Shown here: positions 62,826-64,000 of the stretch, in pieces
Layout: the number at the start of each line of letters is the position of its first letter
Position numbering within the stretch: position 1 is the stretch's first letter
Source: Halosolutus gelatinilyticus
GTDB lineage: Archaea > Halobacteriota > Halobacteria > Halobacteriales > Natrialbaceae
Assembly: GCF_023028105.1 (NCBI RefSeq)
Contig: NZ_CP095491.1
Location: 2,480,001-2,544,000 of the forward strand
Reading direction: 5' to 3'
Length of the DNA stretch: 64,000 bases
Translations under genes and position numbers: made by a program
Notes under the pieces: generated by a model
What the model was told of the DNA's origin: nothing
Database searches by the model: none
What the model saw: the letters and a program-made list of their open reading frames with translations, nothing else

Positions 62826-63806
62826 TTACGCGACGCCCAGCGTCTCCTCGGCTTCGAGGAGTTCGTGGTAGCGGTTTCGGATCGTCACTTCGGAGATGTC
62901 GGCGACGTCGCTGACGGCGGCCTGGGTGGTCTTCTCGTTGGTCAGCAACGCGGCGGCGTAGACCGCGGCGGCGGCGAGGCCGACCGGCGACTTGCCGCTG
63001 TGGACGCCCTTCTCCTTTGCGTTCTGGAGCAGCGATCGGGCGCGGTGTTCGGCTTCGTCGGAGAGTTCGAGTCCGGAGGCGAACCGCGGCACGTAGCTCT
63101 CGGGATCGGCCGGCTGGACTTCGAGGCCGAGTTCCCGGACCACGTAGCGGTACGTGCGGGCGATCTCGTTTTTCTCGACGCGCGATACGTCCGCGATCTC
63201 GTCGAGGCTGCGCGGGACGCCGGCCTGGCGCGCGGCCGCGTAGACGCAGGACGTCGAGACGCCCTCGATCGATCGGCCGGGCAGAAGATCCTCCTCGAGC
63301 GCGCGGCGGTAGATCACCGAAGCGGTCTCGCGGACGTTCGTCGGCAGGCCGAGCGCGCTCGCCATCCGATCGATCTCGCCCAGTGCCTGTTTGAGGTTGC
63401 GCTCCTTGGAGTCTCGGGTGCGAAAGCGCTCGTTCCACTTGCGCAGGCGCTGCATCTTCTCGCGCTGGCGCGATCCGAGGGAGTTACCGTAGGCGTCCTT
63501 GTTCCGCCAGTCGATGTTGGTCGAGAGTCCCTTGTCGTGCATCGTGTTCGTCGTGGGCGCGCCCACGCGGGACTTCTCGTTCTTCTCGGCGGCGTCGAAC
63601 GCGCGCCACTCCGGCCCGCGGTCGACGGAGTCTTCCTCGACGACGAGGCCGCAGTCCTCACAGACGGTTTCGCCGTGCTCGTCGTCGACGATGAGGTTAC
63701 CCGTACACTCCGGACAGGCGAGGCTGTCGGCTTCCTGTTCGGCGGTTTCGTCGGTCGTTTCTCGTTCGGTACGTCGTACTCTGGTGTTCGATCGTGTGCT
63801 TGTCAT
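62826..63806 (-). CDS. tfb: Transcription initiation factor B (TFB/TFIIB)
   Basis: A 326-residue general factor that joins TBP and RNA polymerase. N-terminal zinc ribbon: LACPECTGNLIVDDEHGETV followed by CEDCGLVVEEDS; B-finger/linker: GPEWRAFDAAEKNEKSRVGA; two cyclin repeats: RALEEDLLPGRSIEGVSTSC and GKSPVGLAAAAVYAAALLT; HTH: TQAAVSDVADISEVTIRNRY. All domains are intact. ATG 63806. Haloarchaea have several TFBs, and this one cannot be assigned to a numbered paralogue from sequence alone. Confidence 0.95.
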   Translation of the reverse strand: MTSTRSNTRVRRTERETTDETAEQEADSLACPECTGNLIVDDEHGETVCEDCGLVVEEDSVDRGPEWRAFDAAEKNEKSRVGAPTTNTMHDKGLSTNIDWRNKDAYGNSLGSRQREKMQRLRKWNERFRTRDSKERNLKQALGEIDRMASALGLPTNVRETASVIYRRALEEDLLPGRSIEGVSTSCVYAAARQAGVPRSLDEIADVSRVEKNEIARTYRYVVRELGLEVQPADPESYVPRFASGLELSDEAEHRARSLLQNAKEKGVHSGKSPVGLAAAAVYAAALLTNEKTTQAAVSDVADISEVTIRNRYHELLEAEETLGVA

Positions 63807-64000
63807 GCGATGGCGAGTGCTGCCCGGCCGAACCAATCGCAAAAGCCGGACGGAGTCGTTACCTACCTCGTTCTGACACCCAAGGTTTAATGCTTTCGAA
63901 ATCTCGATCCGACACCGCTCGAAAACGGGTAATTCGTCGGGTCTGGCATTAAAAATCAAAACATTAAAGTGAGGTTCCGTCGGGCGCGATCGCGAACCCT
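63807..64000 (-). promoter_or_regulatory. tfb upstream region with AT-rich promoter blocks
   Basis: Upstream of tfb, the minus strand has GCATTAAACC near 63884-63893, about 78-87 bases before the start, and farther AT-rich ATTTTTAATG and CTTTAATGTTTTG near 63940-63975. The AT content is far above neighbouring DNA, so this is a plausible promoter block, perhaps with two start points. No gene seen. Confidence 0.45.

Overview
The window is chromosomal DNA from a halophilic archaeon (class Halobacteria; a Natrialbales-type genome is my guess from gene content, not something I could test). The basis is high GC, very acidic predicted proteins, and archaeal or haloarchaeal marker genes: thermosome, membrane-anchored LonB, transcription factor B, the CetZ tubulin family, diphthine-ammonia ligase, DUF373, archaeal NadM, and the archaeal ADTH/dehydroquinate route to aromatic amino acids. 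Several genes start with GTG and have a TATA-like box 25-40 bases upstream, as expected for leaderless haloarchaeal transcripts. I saw no rRNA, tRNA, CRISPR array, transposase or prophage, so this looks like ordinary core chromosome.

Layout. 1-2.4 kb: a partial HTH regulator, a zinc micro-protein and a Ca/Na antiporter. 2.4-2.7 kb: a palindrome-rich element with terminal inverted repeats. 2.8-7.9 kb: aroE, an HhH protein and an overlapping three-gene pab-type cluster (component I, amidotransferase, class IV aminotransferase). 8-19 kb: a reductase, a Rieske protein, two HTH regulators, a nucleotidyltransferase, DUF892, Dph6, DUF373, SppA, an ATP-grasp ligase and a coiled-coil protein. 19-30 kb: a GH2-like protein without catalytic glutamates, CetZ, a DHH phosphoesterase, a PfkB kinase, a glycosyltransferase and a Nudix enzyme. 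29.9-30.2 kb: a second palindrome-rich element. 30-42 kb: DUF7388, an oxidoreductase, Hsp20, a radical SAM-HhH fusion, TRAM, a YkgJ protein, an MBL hydrolase, a winged-helix regulator, a methyltransferase, a GT2 and an amidohydrolase-like protein. 42-50 kb: thermosome, SAM hydrolase, a damaged Nudix gene, nadM, lonB and a CPBP protease. 50-54.3 kb: trpC-trpB-trpA plus ADTH synthase. 54-64 kb: PGA hydrolase, nucleoside permease-family protein, SprT, HAD, a CARF-like HTH regulator, 3-dehydroquinate synthase II, aroD and tfb.

How the genes work together. Aromatic biosynthesis is the main theme: ADTH synthase (53.5 kb), 3-dehydroquinate synthase II (60.1 kb), AroD (62.1 kb) and AroE (2.8 kb) lead to shikimate. 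TrpC, TrpB and TrpA finish tryptophan, and the pab-like cluster takes chorismate to 4-aminobenzoate or anthranilate. Protein quality control is the second theme: thermosome, Hsp20, LonB, SppA, CPBP and SprT.

The most unusual signal is a family of modular palindromic DNA. Two intergenic elements (2436-2667 and 29869-30156) have related terminal inverted repeats and are filled with short stem-loops that mostly have three-base loops. The same kind of serial triloop palindrome lies in frame inside coding genes: pabB/trpE (about 117 bp), trpA (about 117 bp, plus a second near the 3' end) and probably the radical SAM gene. There it adds low-complexity Arg/Glu/Ser/Gly peptides to otherwise conserved enzymes. 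This looks like a mobile or self-propagating palindrome that tolerates insertion in coding sequence.
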